60,000 bases of DNA from Takakia lepidozioides (Eukaryota; Streptophyta; Takakiopsida; Takakiales; Takakiaceae). The position numbers and the translations under genes were made by a program. Positions 1-12,900 of this stretch are shown here, piece after piece. Location of the stretch: assembly GCA_030704615.1 (NCBI GenBank), contig CM060733.1:26476001-26536000 (forward strand), written 5' to 3'. Every line of letters begins with the position of its first letter. Position 1 is the first letter of the stretch. The notes beneath the pieces are model-generated. The model searched no databases. It worked only from the letters and a program-made list of their open reading frames with translations, and was not told the origin of the DNA.

Positions 1-239
1 TTTCCTTTTCCTTTTCCTGTGTAATCATCACTAGGATCCTCGTCTTTGAATTGTCTTGCTCAGAGTAGTCTGAACTGTCATCAGGAGAATCTTCCCCTAC
101 AAAAACACAACCCCATTAGCACCTGGACACCTGCAACATTATTATATTTGTCTGAAACCTTAGTTTCCCAACCTCAACTATGTTTCTACTTCGAATGGGA
201 TTATCATCAGCACAAGTCCTGGCATAACACAAAGCCCGC

Positions 240-580
240 ATTAAGGAGATGGCTTTGTTGAATGCTCCAGTGGATAGAGACACTTTTGTATTCCCTAGTG
301 ACGTTTGCAATCTCTCCAACAAACGTGTCGAAGAGTTGTGGCAAAAACATCCAAATGACCCTATGAGGATGCGTATGTTGATGTAGGAAAATCAAGAGTC
401 CATCTTCTTCTATCAAGAACATTTTGTTTTGATTTGAATGCCCCTTCTCATGCAGAACTTCCTTTCACTCTAGGTATCCAAATTGATTGGCAAAGGGATG
501 ATGCTCAAGTTTGGACATTTGAGGGCAGTGTTCTGTGATGCCACTTTAGAAGAAGGTTTGTGTGTATCATAGGGAAGTCA
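240..580 (+). pseudogene. Decayed MULE transposase fragment
   Basis: Conceptual translation in mixed frames gives pieces that align in order with the intact MULE transposase at 5416-8801: a stretch ending NQESIFFYQEH (compare NPESVFFYHEE near 6455), then a GIQ-DWQ segment, then VFCDATL near 535, equivalent to VSCDATF around the first catalytic Asp. Stops and frame changes separate the pieces, so this is a broken relative of that family. Upstream bases 1-240 show nothing I can support. Confidence 0.6.
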
Positions 581-648
581 CTTCCATTTTGTTTTTCGAA
601 TGGTGTGCAAAAACATTTAGGGTAAAATATATTCTTTGAAGGTAAAAT

Positions 649-1260
649 TTACAATATTTTTAGAAATAAAAATCTTTGTAGTATGGTTTGAATATACTTG
701 TGCTGATGCATATAAATTGTATGATTTCTCCGATCTTTGTGAATTTGTATACCAAGGTAGAACTGAATCTCACCTATATCAGTCATAGCAAACTCTGAAC
801 GTTGTAGAGCTTTGGTTTGTGGTAGTATGCCTTGACGATCATTGGTAACAATAATGGTGTCATTCACGTATATCGCTATGACCACAAATGGATCGAGTTT
901 CGTCCTCATCACATAAATATTTGAGTCTGTTACATTCTTTTCGAACTTTACTTGCACAAGATAAGCATCGATCCTAGCATATTACCAACACTGGACTTTG
1001 TTTGAGCCCATATAAGCTCTTATGCAGTTTGCACACGAGATTCATTCCTTGAGCATATCTTTCAGGTTGTCTCATATAAATCTCTTCATTGAGCTCACCA
1101 CTCAAAATTGATGAACCTCATTTTAATTATATTGAGCTAAAAGGACCAATAACACTTTGATAAAAGCAATCTTCACAACCGGTGAGAATGTTTCATTGTA
1201 GTCCACTCCTTCAACTTGTGAATAGCCTCTAGCTTCAGTTTGAGTATCCATTTGCAACCA
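649..1260 (-). pseudogene. Ty1/copia reverse transcriptase fragment
   Basis: On the minus strand the order of motifs is that of a copia reverse transcriptase: EARGYSQVEGVDYNETFSPV (about 1245-1185), [14 protein letters not shown] (about 1030-990), then AIYVNDTIIVTND (the YVDD box with D changed to N) and GEIQFYLGIQI, ending in YIQTILQRF near 665. Several stops lie in the upstream part; only the last 102 codons are open. It reads leftward and stops short of the RNase H region, so it is a truncated dead copy. It is not the same copy as the plus-strand copia tail at 51095-51770. Confidence 0.85.
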
Positions 1261-1914
1261 ATGGCTCGTCGTCCCCATATTACTTGGTCAACCTCGATTA
1301 ACAAATTTAATCTGCAGGTAGGAAAAGATCATATAAAGGTAACCATTAGTTTATATTCACTGCCTCTGTTGAAGATTACATGTAGGTGCTCCGCAGCTGA
1401 ATGATATAGTCTATGAACTATCCACCAGCAGATACTTTGGCCTTAGTTGGCTATTTTGTCGTTGTACATACATGCAGTTATTATCTTCTATACGTGTAAA
1501 CAAATTTTCAGTTTGAGGTATTCAAGTTGCACGCATGAAAATAGACTTGTGGATATCGGAGCTGGTCCTTGTTGGTCAGGCCCCTTCACAATGTTTTTTC
1601 TCTGAAATTGGAAAAATAGCGCGAGTGGCTATAGAGTTTGGGAAAAAATAGCCATACATTCTGTTCATCCATTGAAATTAGGACAGAATCATCCACCTCC
1701 ATACTTAAAATCCATTTATATCATCCATATTTGGCAAATCCATCCATAATTTATTTTTCATTTGGAGAAAATTGGCGATTTCATCCATGAAAAAACAAAG
1801 AATTTGCGACAGAATATTCCATCTTATTTTTTGAGGTCGAAATTTGGAGAAAATTCGCCAGCAAAAAAAACGTTGCCCCTTCATTTTTCACAACATTTAG
1901 AGATTGTAGGCTGG
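1261..1914. other. Unassigned AT-rich flank
   Basis: No open frame, repeat array or recognisable element was found here. It lies between the copia fragment and the CACTA-like end. Confidence 0.4.
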
Positions 1915-2214
1915 CACTACAAGAAAAGGGGGGGGGTTTAGCCACGCTGCGGCGACGCTAAAGCCCCCTTTTGGAGCGGGTAGAAGCCCTAGATTGCGAC
2001 ACTCGGGCATCGCAGCGGCGTCGCAAAAATATCGTCGCTAATTTGCGACGTATGGGGGTCGCTAGGTAATGCCGGCGCGACTTTGCGATGCTGGCGCGAC
2101 TTGCGACCCCCGGACGTCCAAAAAAACAAAAAACAAAATGGTTTCTTTATCGGCGACGCCGCATTAGCGACGTCTGGGGGTCGCAAAGTACGTCCGGACG
2201 TCGTAGTTTAGGGG
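1915..2214. mobile_element. Left end of short CACTA-like element (host of the MULE)
   Basis: The block begins CACTACAAGAAAAGGGG, the typical start of plant CACTA transposons, and is followed by GC-rich DNA full of GCGACG and TTGCGACCCCC motifs and an A-rich tract near 2127. A compositionally matching block at 49500-50070 ends in a related inverted terminus (CACTGCTACAAATGGGGG on the other strand). The two blocks are separated by the 47-kb MULE, so I infer one non-autonomous element split by it. No matching 3-bp target duplication was found (TGG versus ATT), so the outer boundary is tentative. Confidence 0.5.
2206..2214. repeat. Left target-site duplication of the MULE
   Basis: GTTTAGGGG immediately precedes the left inverted repeat; GTTTAGAGG immediately follows the right one at 49235-49243. 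Eight of nine bases match. Nine-base duplications are characteristic of Mutator-like elements. Confidence 0.7.
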
Positions 2215-4890
2215 GGAAGATAATAGGAATAATGTAAGAACTTAATGCAAGCGCGTCAGGACGGTCCAGCCCTGACACCCGTACCGCCGGTTCTTCGCCT
2301 CCGGCAGACATCGAAAGACAACCGGCTGGGCTCGATCAATCCCTCCCCACCCTCGCCCTCATACCATCGGCGTCGTCGCCCCCTGCGTCGTCGTTCTGCG
2401 ACACCAGTCCGCCGCTTCCAGCAGTCCGCCAGTTCCCTGTAACCCCCGCCCCGGGTTCAACCATCACCCCCATGTAACCCTCTGTAACTCCGCCAAGTGT
2501 AACCCACACCACCATGTAACCCTCTGTAACCCATATAACCCCATGACCCTCTGTAACCCTCACCACCATGTAACCCTCTGTAACCCATGTAACCCTCTAT
2601 AACACCGCAGAGTGTCACCCCCACCCCTATGTAACCCTCACTACATGTAACCCTCTGTAACCCATGTAATCCTCTATAACACCGTAGAGTGTCACCCCCA
2701 CCCCTATGTAACCCTCACTACATGTAACCCTCTGTAACACTTTGCAACCAATGTAACCCTCTGTAACCCTCTGTAACCCATGTAACCCTCTGTAACATCG
2801 CAGAGTGTCGCCCTCACCCCTTATGTAACCCTCTGTGACCCTTTGTAAACCCTCACCACCATGTAACCCTCTGTAACACCGCAAAGTGTCACCCTCACCC
2901 GTATGTAACCCTCACTCCATGTAACCCTCTCTGACCCTCTGTAACCCTCACCACCATGTAACCCTCTGTAACCCATGTAACCCTCTGTGACCCTTTATAT
3001 CCCTCACCAGGTGTAACCCTTACCACCATGTAACCCTCAGTAACACCGCAGAGTGTCACCCTCGCCACCATGTAACCCTCCGTAACCCTCACAAACCCTC
3101 TGTGACACCGCAGAGTGTCACCCTCATCCCATGTAACCCTCACTCCATGTAACCCTCACAAACCGTCTGTGGCTCTGTAACCCATGTAACCCTCTGTAAC
3201 ACCGCAGAGTGTCGCCCTCACCCCTTATGTAACCCTCACTCCATGTAACCCTCTCTGACCCTTTGTAACCCTCACCACCATGTAACCCTCTGTAACACCG
3301 CAGAGTGTCACCCTCACCCGTATGTAACCCTCACTCCATGTAACCCTCTCTGACCCTCTGTAACCCTCTTATGTAACCCTCACTCCATGTAACCCTCTGT
3401 AACCCATGTAACCCTCTGTGACCCTCTGTAACCCTCACCACCATGTAACCCTCTGTAACCCTCTATATCCCTCACCAGATGTAACCCATGTAACCCTCTA
3501 TAACCCATGTAACCCTCTGTGACCCTTTGTAACCCTCACCACCATGTAACCCTCTGTAACACCGTAGAGTGTCACCCTCACCCGTATGTAACCCTCACTC
3601 CATGTAACCCTCTCTGACCCTCTGTAACCCTCATCACCATGTAACCCATGTAACCCTCTGTGACCCTCTATATCCCTCACCAGGTGTAACCCTTACCACC
3701 ATGTAACCCTCTGTAACACCGCAGAGTGTCACCCTCGCCACCATGTAATCCTCCGTAACCCTCACAAACCCTTTGTGACACCGCAGAGTGTCACCCTCAT
3801 CCCCATGTAACCCTCACTCCATGTAACCCTGTGACCCTCCGTGGCTCTGTAACCCATGTAATCCTCTGTAACACCGTAGAGTGTCACCCTCATCCCTTAT
3901 GTAACCCTCACCCCTTATGTAACCCTCACTCCATGTAACCCTTTGTAACCCATGTAACCCTCTGTGACCCTTTGTAACCCTCACCACCATGTAACCCTCT
4001 GTAACACCGCAGAATGTCACCCTCACCCCTATGTAATCCTCACTCCATGTAACCCTCTCTGACCCTCTGTAACCCTCTGTAACCCATGTAACCCTCTGTG
4101 ACCCTCTATATCCCTCACTAGGTGTAACCCTTACCACCATGTAACCCTCTGTAACACCGCAGAGTGTCACCCCCATCCCTATGCATCCCTCACTCCTTGT
4201 AGCCCATGTAATCCTCTGTGACCCTGCGTAACCCATGTAACCCTCTGTGACCCTGTGTAACTCATGTAACCCCATGTAACCCTCACTTCATGTAACCCTC
4301 TCTGACCCTCTATAACCCATGTAACCCTCTATGACCCTCTATAACCCTCACCAGGTGTAACCTTCACCACCATGTAACCCTAAATAACCCTCTGTAACAC
4401 CGTAGAGTGTCACCCTCACCCCTGTGTAACCTCACTCCATGTAACCCTCTATGACCCTCTATAACCCTCACCAGGTGTAACCTTCACCACCATGTAACCC
4501 TAAGTAACCCTCTGTAACACCGTAGAGTGTCACCCTCACCCCTGTGTAACCTCACTCCATGTAACCCTCTGTGACCCTCTATAACCCTCACCAGGTGTAA
4601 CCTTTACCACCATGTAACCCTAAGTAACCCTCTGTAACACCGTAGAGTGTCACCCTCACCCCTGTGTAACCTCACTCCATGTAACCCTCTGTGACCCTCT
4701 GTGACTCTCTGTAACCCTCACCAGGTGTAACCCTCCGTAACCCGTTTATCCCTCTGTAACACCGCTAAGTGTCACCCTCACTCCATGTAACCCTCCCATG
4801 TAACCCTATGTCACCCTCTGTAACCCATGTAACCCCATGACCCTCTGTAACCCTTCGTAACCCATGTAACCCTCTGTTACTCCGCGGGGT
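2215..4890 (+). repeat. Left long terminal inverted repeat of the MULE
   Basis: The outer 240 bases (2215-2450) are unique-sequence TIR matching the complement of 49000-49234 with few differences. From 2450 inward the repeat becomes a tandem array of about 10-base units such as GTAACCCTCT and GTAACCCAT. These are organised in a longer, irregular unit marked by CACCGCAGAGTGTCACCCTC. The many short frames here, rich in GYMVVRVT, are repeat translations and not genes. The inner edge is gradual. Confidence 0.85.
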
Positions 4891-5195
4891 GTAACCCTCA
4901 CTCCATGTTATCTTGCATCGTGTAACCCCAATGTAAGCTTGTATCATGTTATCCCATATACCCCTCTCCGTGTAACTCCAGTTCCTCGTAACCCCATCAT
5001 CCCTATAACCCTCTGCACGTCAGCCCTTTAGCTCCGCCTCGTGTAACCCTCATTGTGCAACTCTCACATTGTAACCCCACCATGTAACCCCGATACTGTA
5101 TCAATCCCCTCCGTGTAACCCCCGATTGTGTCACTCATAGCTCGTGTCACCCCGGATCCTTTATCCCCAATGCATGTCACCCCTGTTCGTGTAGC
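4890..5195. repeat. Degenerate GTAACC repeats between TIR and transposase
   Basis: Irregular GTGTAACCC-type units continue from the TIR but with more divergence and uneven spacing. They presumably hold the promoter of the transposase gene; no clear TATA box was identified. Confidence 0.6.
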
Positions 5196-5415
5196 CCCTT
5201 GGTGCCCGGCAAAAATTGGCGGGCTCCAAGAGGTGTCAGATATTTTGAATTCAAACCTGGGTTACACGATTCGGTGACATCAAAACCCACGTGTAACTCC
5301 ATCATCGCTCGTCATTTTCACCAGGTGCGTAGACGACGTGCAGTCCCGAGGGCTCCGCTGCGTTGCCCGCGTGTGTTATGCGATTTGTACTGTACTAGTG
5401 GTACTGTTGCTGCTA

Positions 5416-8400
5416 ATGGCATGTGCTGCCGCGAAGGTGCTAGACGAGGAACGCAAAGCAGCATTGGAATCAAATGGTTTGAAAGATGAGGTGGGAGAAC
5501 TCTGTCATTTGCAGCATTTGGTATCTCATTTGAAATGCATCCTACAGCTGCCCATAGACGGGCTTTTCAATCACACAAACCTCCGTTGGATATGCCAGGT
5601 TTCCCAAGGAAAAGGGAAACGGATATCCATCGAAGTAGCTGTCGTTCCATGGTCTCGCATTCCTGATTTTCTGGAGGGAGAAAGGAGTAGAGTGGATGGG
5701 AAGACCCAATTTTATAATCAAGATCGAAGGTACCGTGAGTTGCCAGATTTGACAACACCGCGTGCAAACAGTTATTGTCAGTGGCATAAGTAAGTCACTT
5801 ATGAGGGTTGTATAACATTCCCAGCCCCACTTCTTTCTGCTAGCCTAGCAAAGTCGTATATGGCGATAACCCTCCTCGCTTTATATGCTTTTTTTGCAGG
5901 TACCACTGCTGCTACGGCCCGATAGATAGGCGCACGGACCCGCCAATTGTGAAGAAGAAAGAAAAACCGATAGCAGCCTCCGATAATCAAAAACCAGTCA
6001 AGCGAATCAGACGTAAGGCAGCGGATTTCGGAGAGTCATACAAACGTGGGTGTACGTGTAGCTTCAAAGTTGGCCAGTGTTTTCTAGATTCAGAGTTGGC
6101 AATCATCACATACTTCCAGAAACAACATGTAGATGCAAAAGGAAAGCCATGTCATGGTTCAGCTGACCCCTCTTCCCATTTCTCGCGATTCGTGCATGCC
6201 CCTCGTCTCAGCCAAGATATGAAACAGTGGATCGTCGATAGTCTTCGCAGTGGCCTATCTCCAGCTATGATTATGACACAACACACTCAACAGCTCCAGG
6301 AAGCTTATGCGTCTCAGCCAGGCATGGAGTGGAGTCGCGATTGTTTCTTGTTCGAGTACGACGTGAGAAACATTGTCGACAAGCTTGCGATTGAGAGTTA
6401 CAAAAAACATCCAGATGATGCACAAAGTGTACGTATGTGGGTCGATAGCAATCCTGAAAGCGTCTTCTTCTACCATGAAGAGACAGCGCCAGTGGCGGGT
6501 GATTTGAAGTTCGTAATTAGAATACAAACGGAGTGGCAAAAACAGAAAATGATCGACTTGGGACACAACCGTGTGGTATCCTGCGATGCAACATTTGGGA
6601 CCAACGAAAATAAGGTATTCGTGTCACGCTTTACCTTTCATTGCATTCTGAAATGTGAGTGCCATGCAACTGTTGCCAATATTATAACACTCACCTTATT
6701 CATTTTTGTACCATTGCGACATTGCAGTTCCCAATGTATACCATGATGGTGTTCGACGAATGGCTCAACGGCATACCTGTTGCTTATATTATATCAGCGA
6801 GAAGCAAAACGACTGACATGAGCCCCTGGATGAAACGTCTTCGCGACCGACTTCTTCAGAGCAAACCAGATTGGAGGCCAAATGCTTTTGTTGTCGACGA
6901 TGCAGACGCAGAAATCAATGCTATCAGGTACACGGCTAGAAGTTACAATGTTCTGAGTCACACAGTAATTCACACTACAAGTTGCATGCACGAGGGGTTT
7001 CATGGATCGGGCTACACTGCTGCTAGTTACACTGAGAATCATAGTAAGAGTTAAACTGCCAGTTACACGAGGGGGTGCATTGCTGCTTGTAACACTTGGA
7101 GTTACACTGTCAGTTGCTTGAGGGGTTACATGGATTGGGTTGCAGTGCTGTCTGTTACACTGAGGGTTACACTATCAGTTAGACAGATGGTTATACTGCC
7201 TTGAGTTGGACGGAGGGTTACACTGCTGTGAGTTAGACCGAGGGTTACACTGCTATGAGGTAGACAGAGGGTTACATTGCGAGTTACACTGGGAGTTACA
7301 CGGCGTGTCATCCGCAGTCCTGCATGGATTAGGTTGCACTGCTATAGCATGTGAGTTACACTGGGAGCATCGCAGAGGGTTGTATGGGTTGGGTCGCTCC
7401 GAGAGTTACACGGTGTAACATAGATTGCGTTACAGCGCTGCGAGGGGTTATATGTGTTGGGTTACACTGCTGTGAGTTTCACAGATAGTTACATGACCAG
7501 ATGCACGAGGGGTTACATGAGTCACACTACTAAGAGTGACACTTTGAAGAGTTACACTTCTACGAGTTACACTGCGAAGAGTTCCTCTGATAAGAGTTAC
7601 ATTGACAAGAGTTACACTGATGGATTGGGTGGCATTTTATGTGTGTGCGTGCAGGGAATCGTTTGGGGTTGTAGCGATATTTCTATGCCTTTGGCATGTT
7701 CGCCGCGCTTGGCTGAAACATTCGTGGCGTAAGATGCCCGATCCATACACTCGCAATGCTGTTTTGAAACAGCTTGGCGACGTAATGTACGGCATTAACG
7801 CCTGTGTGGGAGTCACCCCAGAAGAGTGGGCGCTGGAGCGACTGGAAGATTTGAATTATTCCTATCCGCTTGCGCGTGACTTCCTACGTTACATCAGAAT
7901 GGAATGGGTCCCAAAACTGAGCATGTGGATCACGGGGGCTCGTTATATTCCCCACGCAAGTCAGGATACTAATGCCGTAATTGAATCTTGGCACGGAAAT
8001 TTGAAGGCTCGTTTACGCTCGGGAAAGCAAAGGCTTGATGGCAGGAGAATCGATTGGCTGATCAGCGAACTCGTGGGTCCTGTTCTAACCCACTATTGGT
8101 ATAGAGATAACTTGAAATTGAAAGGCTTCAAAAGGAATGTACGACAAGAGGAATTTATCAGTAATGTTGTTTGGACTGCAAGGGAGATCCCTGATGTCAA
8201 TGTTCATTTGCCCACTGTTCCTGGTCATCCGGCGATTGTGGATAGTGTTCAAACGGCCGGTCAAAGCTACACAATCTATGTACCTGCGACCACCTGGGCT
8301 TGTTGCGATTGTCCATGGGCTTTGAAGGGTAACTTGTGCAAACATCAAATCCGCGTTCTTCAATTGATGAAGCCAAATCTGAAGGAAGGGCTTATTGTGA

Positions 8401-8801
8401 AGCTCTGTGGCACAAAGCTCGGGACCATTCATGGAGGTCTTCACATGTTGATGAAATCGGAACTTCCAGATATTGATGCAGAGGAGGAAGTTGTGAATCT
8501 AGCAGAGCCTACGGAGTGCTCAGCATCATCCCAGCGTGGTCGGCAGGAGCCATCGGATGTTTCATCAATTGAATCTGAGATGAAGTCCCTGTCGCTTCTT
8601 GGCAATGAGAGTGAAACAATGCGCAAACATTTGCTTGCCGAGCTTCGTTGTGTTCGTGGGAGGCTGTCCACTTTACAAGTTAGAATCGACAAAGGTCTGT
8701 TGCACCCTCTTCAAGCAATTCCATTCATAAAAAATGATGATGGAAACAACATGTCCCTTGCCAGGAAAGTAGATTTTGTAGACCGGTTCCGTAGTAAGTG
8801 A
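5416..8801 (+). CDS. MULE transposase, DDE with C-terminal SWIM zinc finger
   Basis: Predicted exons are 5416-5789, 5900-6614, 6728-6927 and 7655-8801. All three introns are GT-AG and phases agree, giving about 811 residues from the ATG at 5416; an upstream exon is possible. An N-terminal Cys/His region (GCTCSF ... GKPCHG, about residues 170-215) resembles the zinc/DNA-binding domain of MULE and FAR1 proteins. The DDE core follows: CDATFGTNENK joined to FPMYTMMVFD across intron 2 (first Asp), FVVDDADAEINAIR (second Asp), FLCLWHVRRAW (the C-x-x-x-H box), and NAVIESWHGNLK with the likely catalytic Glu. The SWIM finger is CCDCPWALKGNLCKHQ near 8305. The product would cut and join the element's ends in the nucleus. 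No stop or frameshift remains after splicing, so this is the best-preserved transposon gene here. Exon borders are by eye. Confidence 0.85.
6928..7654 (+). other. Transposase intron 3, filled with GGTTACACT repeats
   Basis: The donor is CTATCAG/GTACAC and the acceptor GTGCGTGCAG/GGAATC; the joined codon AG+G restores IRESFGVVAIF. Bases 7000-7640 are degenerate GAGTTACACTG-type units, the reverse orientation of the GTAACC repeats elsewhere in the MULE. Short frames within the intron are repeat translations. Confidence 0.75.
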
Positions 8802-9148
8802 CCATTGAGTCCATTGGCAATGACACTTATTTTGTGATCACCAAGTTTAATATGAAGTACATGTCTGTTCATGGGTTGTTATTCACTTTGCCATTCCACC
8901 CACATTCAACCTATGTAACCCACTCAATGGGACACCCATGGGCCGGGGTGACACACCGCAGGGTTACACTGTCTGGGGTTTCATAACGTAACATAGCTCT
9001 ACTTAGTGTAACTCGCATCTGTGGTACTCTACACAGTGTAACACAGATGAGTGTGAACCTCTTCAGTGTAACTCATTGTGGTGTAACTCCAAGTGTAACT
9101 GCAATGTAACTATCAACAGTGTAACCCAGTATGTAACCCGAGGTTTGC
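8802..9148. repeat. Intergenic GTAACC-type repeats (left part)
   Basis: The 3' flank of the transposase gene turns into GTGTAACCC/GTGTAACTC units by about 8915. The array is cut at 9149 by the inserted ParB/methylase element and resumes at 23811. Confidence 0.7.
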
Positions 9149-9197
9149 TATTTCATGAGCATGAGCGGCATGAGCGGCATGAGCGGCATGAGCAGAG
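9149..9197 (+). repeat. Left inverted terminus, ATGAGCGGC-rich
   Basis: GCTATTTCATGAGC is followed by tandem GGCATGAGC units (four consecutive). The reverse complement of 23760-23810 begins with the same 14 bases and then GGCATGAGCATGAGCGG. Confidence 0.75.
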
Positions 9198-9399
9198 TAG
9201 TAACACAATCGGTTTTCATGAGCAGAAGTACAAATTTCGAAAATAAAAAACAATAAAAAACAATAAAAAACAATAATTTAATGCAATGTGTCAGAAAAAA
9301 CAAATATATTATTCGGCCCCTTGAAGGGAAAATTGCACTTTTGACAGTTGTGCTCATGATATTTTGTCTTCCGCTCATGCCAATTCCTAGCGACATGTG

Positions 9400-9770
9400 C
9401 AAATATGGCGCCGAATTTCGCGGTAATAGGGTCCGTAACCTGAAAAAACGGCGACGTATTTCGCGGCAATAGGTCTCTCTGGCGAAAAATGGTGCCGAAT
9501 TCCGCGGCTATAGGTCCCCTCATGACAGGTAATTCGGCGCCATTTTTCCAGTGCATGTTCGGACTTAGCCAGTTTTCGGCCCAAAAAGAGAAATTCGGCG
9601 CCATTTTTCCAGACACGGTACCAGTGCATGTTGGGACTTAGCCAGTTTTCGGCCCCAAAAAGAGAAATTCGGCGCCATTTTCCCAAACACAGGTACCAGT
9701 GCATGTTGGACTTAGCGAGTTTTCGGCCCCAAAAAGAGAAATTTGGCGCCATTTTTCCAGAAATGGCCCC
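9400..9770. repeat. Left subterminal array with AATTCGGCGCC motif
   Basis: Imperfect tandem units of roughly 70-80 bases combine GAAATTCGGCGCCATTTTTC with CAGTGCATGTTGGACTTAGC and a TTTTCGGCCC segment. The same two motifs (GGACTTAGCCA-TTTTCGG and AATTCGGCGCCAT-TTCCAG) compose the intron array at 20215-21235, so the two arrays share an origin. Bases 9198-9400 between terminus and array show only an AT-rich stretch with CAATAAAAAA repeats. Confidence 0.75.
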
Positions 9771-9916
9771 AGAACTGCTTCTGTTGGATCTCAGTTTGAA
9801 TGGAATATTGCCTCATTCCAGGAGTTTTGGGGTGCATTTCATTACACTGCAAAAAAAAAGTCTGATACAGCAAAATGCATTTGAAAATATCCATATGGAG
9901 GATTCCGTTTGCCCCA

Positions 9917-12900
9917 TCAATGATTTCTGGAATCCCTAAGAAGGAGTTTGTGCAGCTCGTTCACGCTCAACGCCGGTGCATGAATAAAGTCATCAATAGT
10001 CACGTTCATCCTCAACCTCTTCAGGTAAATGTAATACAGATGCTTGCACGGATAATACTTCGAACCCTTCTTTGCTTCCATCAACGAGAAGTCCGTACAG
10101 TTGCAAGTCGGCTCCACTCCAATCGTAATTGTGTATACATCGTCGCGTACAGCCGAGCCGGCCGTTGCCATCCGATACACACGCCCAAGGCCGGGTGGGG
10201 GTACGTCCACGGAGCTCTGAATAGTGCAAGCCATCCCAAGAGCATTGGCAATCCGAGTCTCATTCAACTTGTTGGGAGGGTGTCGTCTCTTCACTCTTCC
10301 GAATCGCATTGTGGGATGTGCAGAATTGTCCAATCCGTCTCTACTGGACCGAGCAGTATGCAATGGCTGGGTCTGAGGAACCGGAAATGCGTGGGCCGGG
10401 ATGTCTGTGCGTTGCAACCATTCGAAATCCTGCTGCAGATAGAGCATCCGCCTCATTCTGAGAGAGGCTGCAACCCGGTGCAACAGGCCAGACGCCCGGA
10501 GGCTCCGGCATTCCCTGAATCCCGTACTTGGGCTTGCCAAATACACAGGTCATTATGTCGTGCCTACAGAACCAAAATGTCTGCGTTGTGGCGTGAGCAA
10601 ATGTGGGAGTCAAAAATCTGCCGCTGAAACAAGGTGCAGGTACAGCACCGTGTGGGTTCCTCCGAATCATCTCACCACAGCGTGCTCTCGTATCCACCCG
10701 GATGGCGCAACACTTCCCTCGAAATGCCGGCAATGTCCTCGCAATTCTCCACTGTGACTCCGACACTCTTGTCTCCACAATGGGAATGTTGTATTGCTTT
10801 ACTACAGATGGCTCGTTATGTTGCCGGGGCACGCGCCCTGTGCTCAAAGGAGATGGCGATCTTGAACGTGCAGGACTTCCGGTGCTCGACGAGACCTCCT
10901 CGGACAACATCACCGGACCACGAGGGAGCGTGCGAATATTCTTGTCAGCTCGCCATGAATCCTCTTCTCCGCCAGGTGCCTCGTCAAGTCTTCGTCTCAC
11001 TGGACGGGTATGAACATCTCCTTCCAAATGTTGGCCTCTTCGCAGCAATGGCGTGTCCCGAAGGCCCTCTCGCAAGGCCGCCGCCCACTTCCGAGGATTC
11101 TTCGATCTGGAGGCAGTCCGCATCAGCATTTCCTGCCTGTCCGGCCCCAAGCCCCACTGTTTCCCTTTCAAGAACTCGTTGTACCTGCATTGCTGCATAA
11201 TTGACCTCACAATGTCCTCCGTTGTGGCAGTGAGGATGTCCAACCAGATGCGCCGCAGAGGAGGCACGCCAGGAAGAGTGCACTGATTCGGCCATGTTTG
11301 TCGTGGGCATGTCGGTGTCGGAGTCGAGACACATTTCCTGCACAAGCACATGTTGAGGTTACAAGCAAGTTACAAATATGGCCAAGAATAATATCCAACG
11401 GGACGCGAATTCGTGCAACTCACCTCCCGCATATAGTCGCCGAACTGGAGGAAACGATAATGCCACCATGCTAGCCAACTGACCATTGCTCCTTCGTCTG
11501 ATTTCCTTACAGCACCTGACGATGTCCACCAAGCCCGTATGCATGCAAACTGTGTCTCTGCATCATCCAAGGTGGGAGCGCGCTTCCACGCAAGGCACAT
11601 GGAACGGTGCTCCTCTCTGAAATCTGGCGCCACGAGCCTGGTTGTGTACTGCGAAAGGCTCTGCAGAAAGTGGAACCCACAAGATCTCTCCTTGCCTTCC
11701 ATGGGAACATTGGGGTCTTGCCCGTACACCCTTCGGATGGCAGCCCAATTTGCTTGTGCGTTGTCCGCCATGAAACCACGGAAATTGGGAGGGGGCAATC
11801 CCGCCTTGGCCATCTGTTCGTTTATTCCCTGCCAAAGAAGCATCTCCGATTGTGTGTCCTCTCCTTTCATCTCACAAATAGCAATTGTCATTAGCATCCT
11901 GCAGTGGGTGTCGTAGACATGTGCACCCATTGTCACCCACTGGTGATTTGTAATTCGCTTGATATGGTCGAACATGACCCAACTGTTTGACAAGTTCCCA
12001 CTCGTCATCCTGTCGACCAGTTCGACGCCACTGCCAGGTCCACACGTGGACATTTTGAATACGAAACAACGATCTGCCTCAGTCCCTTGTCCTGGAAACC
12101 TACTTCCATGAATGTAGTCATATCCACATCGTCGCTTCACCTCCAGAATGGAGTGCATATCCGAGCCACGCCCAATTTTCTGTTTGCAAGAGACAATGTG
12201 GTTTCGGACATTCGGTGAACATACGTGGGACACCGACTCGAGCAATGCCTCCATTTCCTTCTCGTCGAGAGGAACTCTATCCGAGCCGTCTTCCGACATA
12301 ATTCTGGCCAATGCCATCTTATGGGCGGCTTGGAGCTGTATCTGTTTGGGTTTGGCACCCGGTCTCAACTTAACCTCCTCCTGAACGAGCTGCTCTGCTT
12401 CGTGGGCAGCCTCCCGCGAGTTCCCCCTCGCCAATTTGTGACAATGGGAACCAACGTGTATGCAAGCTCGGGTGAGGTCAGGGAAACGGTGCAACACATA
12501 GAACTGCTTGGCATTACAAACAGACATGCAGTGTGGTGGTTCTTTGCAATGCGCACACTTAAATGTGGAGTTCGGAACCTTCTCCTGAGCTCGAAATGGT
12601 TGGTGAGCTGTGCCTGTCCAATCGGTCTCGTTCTTGTGACCTCTGGATTTAAAGTGGAAGCAAGTTGGGGAGAAACACCGCAACGCGCCCGCACAAACAA
12701 CGTAGCGCACCCGCACACCATCAAGCATCTTCATGCTGGTGGTTTTGGTAACGCACCAAGGATGACCGTCATGTTTTCTATCCATATCTGTCAACATTCC
12801 GGACGCCCTCGAGTAGTCCGCCCGAGGAGGGAACTCAAAGAAGACATTACCGTCGACGTCGGCGGGAAGGCATGTAACCGATTTAATTGCGAACTTGCTG

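Noticed and set aside
2450-4900. GTAACCC repeats as telomeric or interstitial telomere DNA
   Set aside because: Plant telomere repeats are TTTAGGG/CCCTAAA or a few known variants; the units here are irregular 8-12-mers and belong to inverted element ends.
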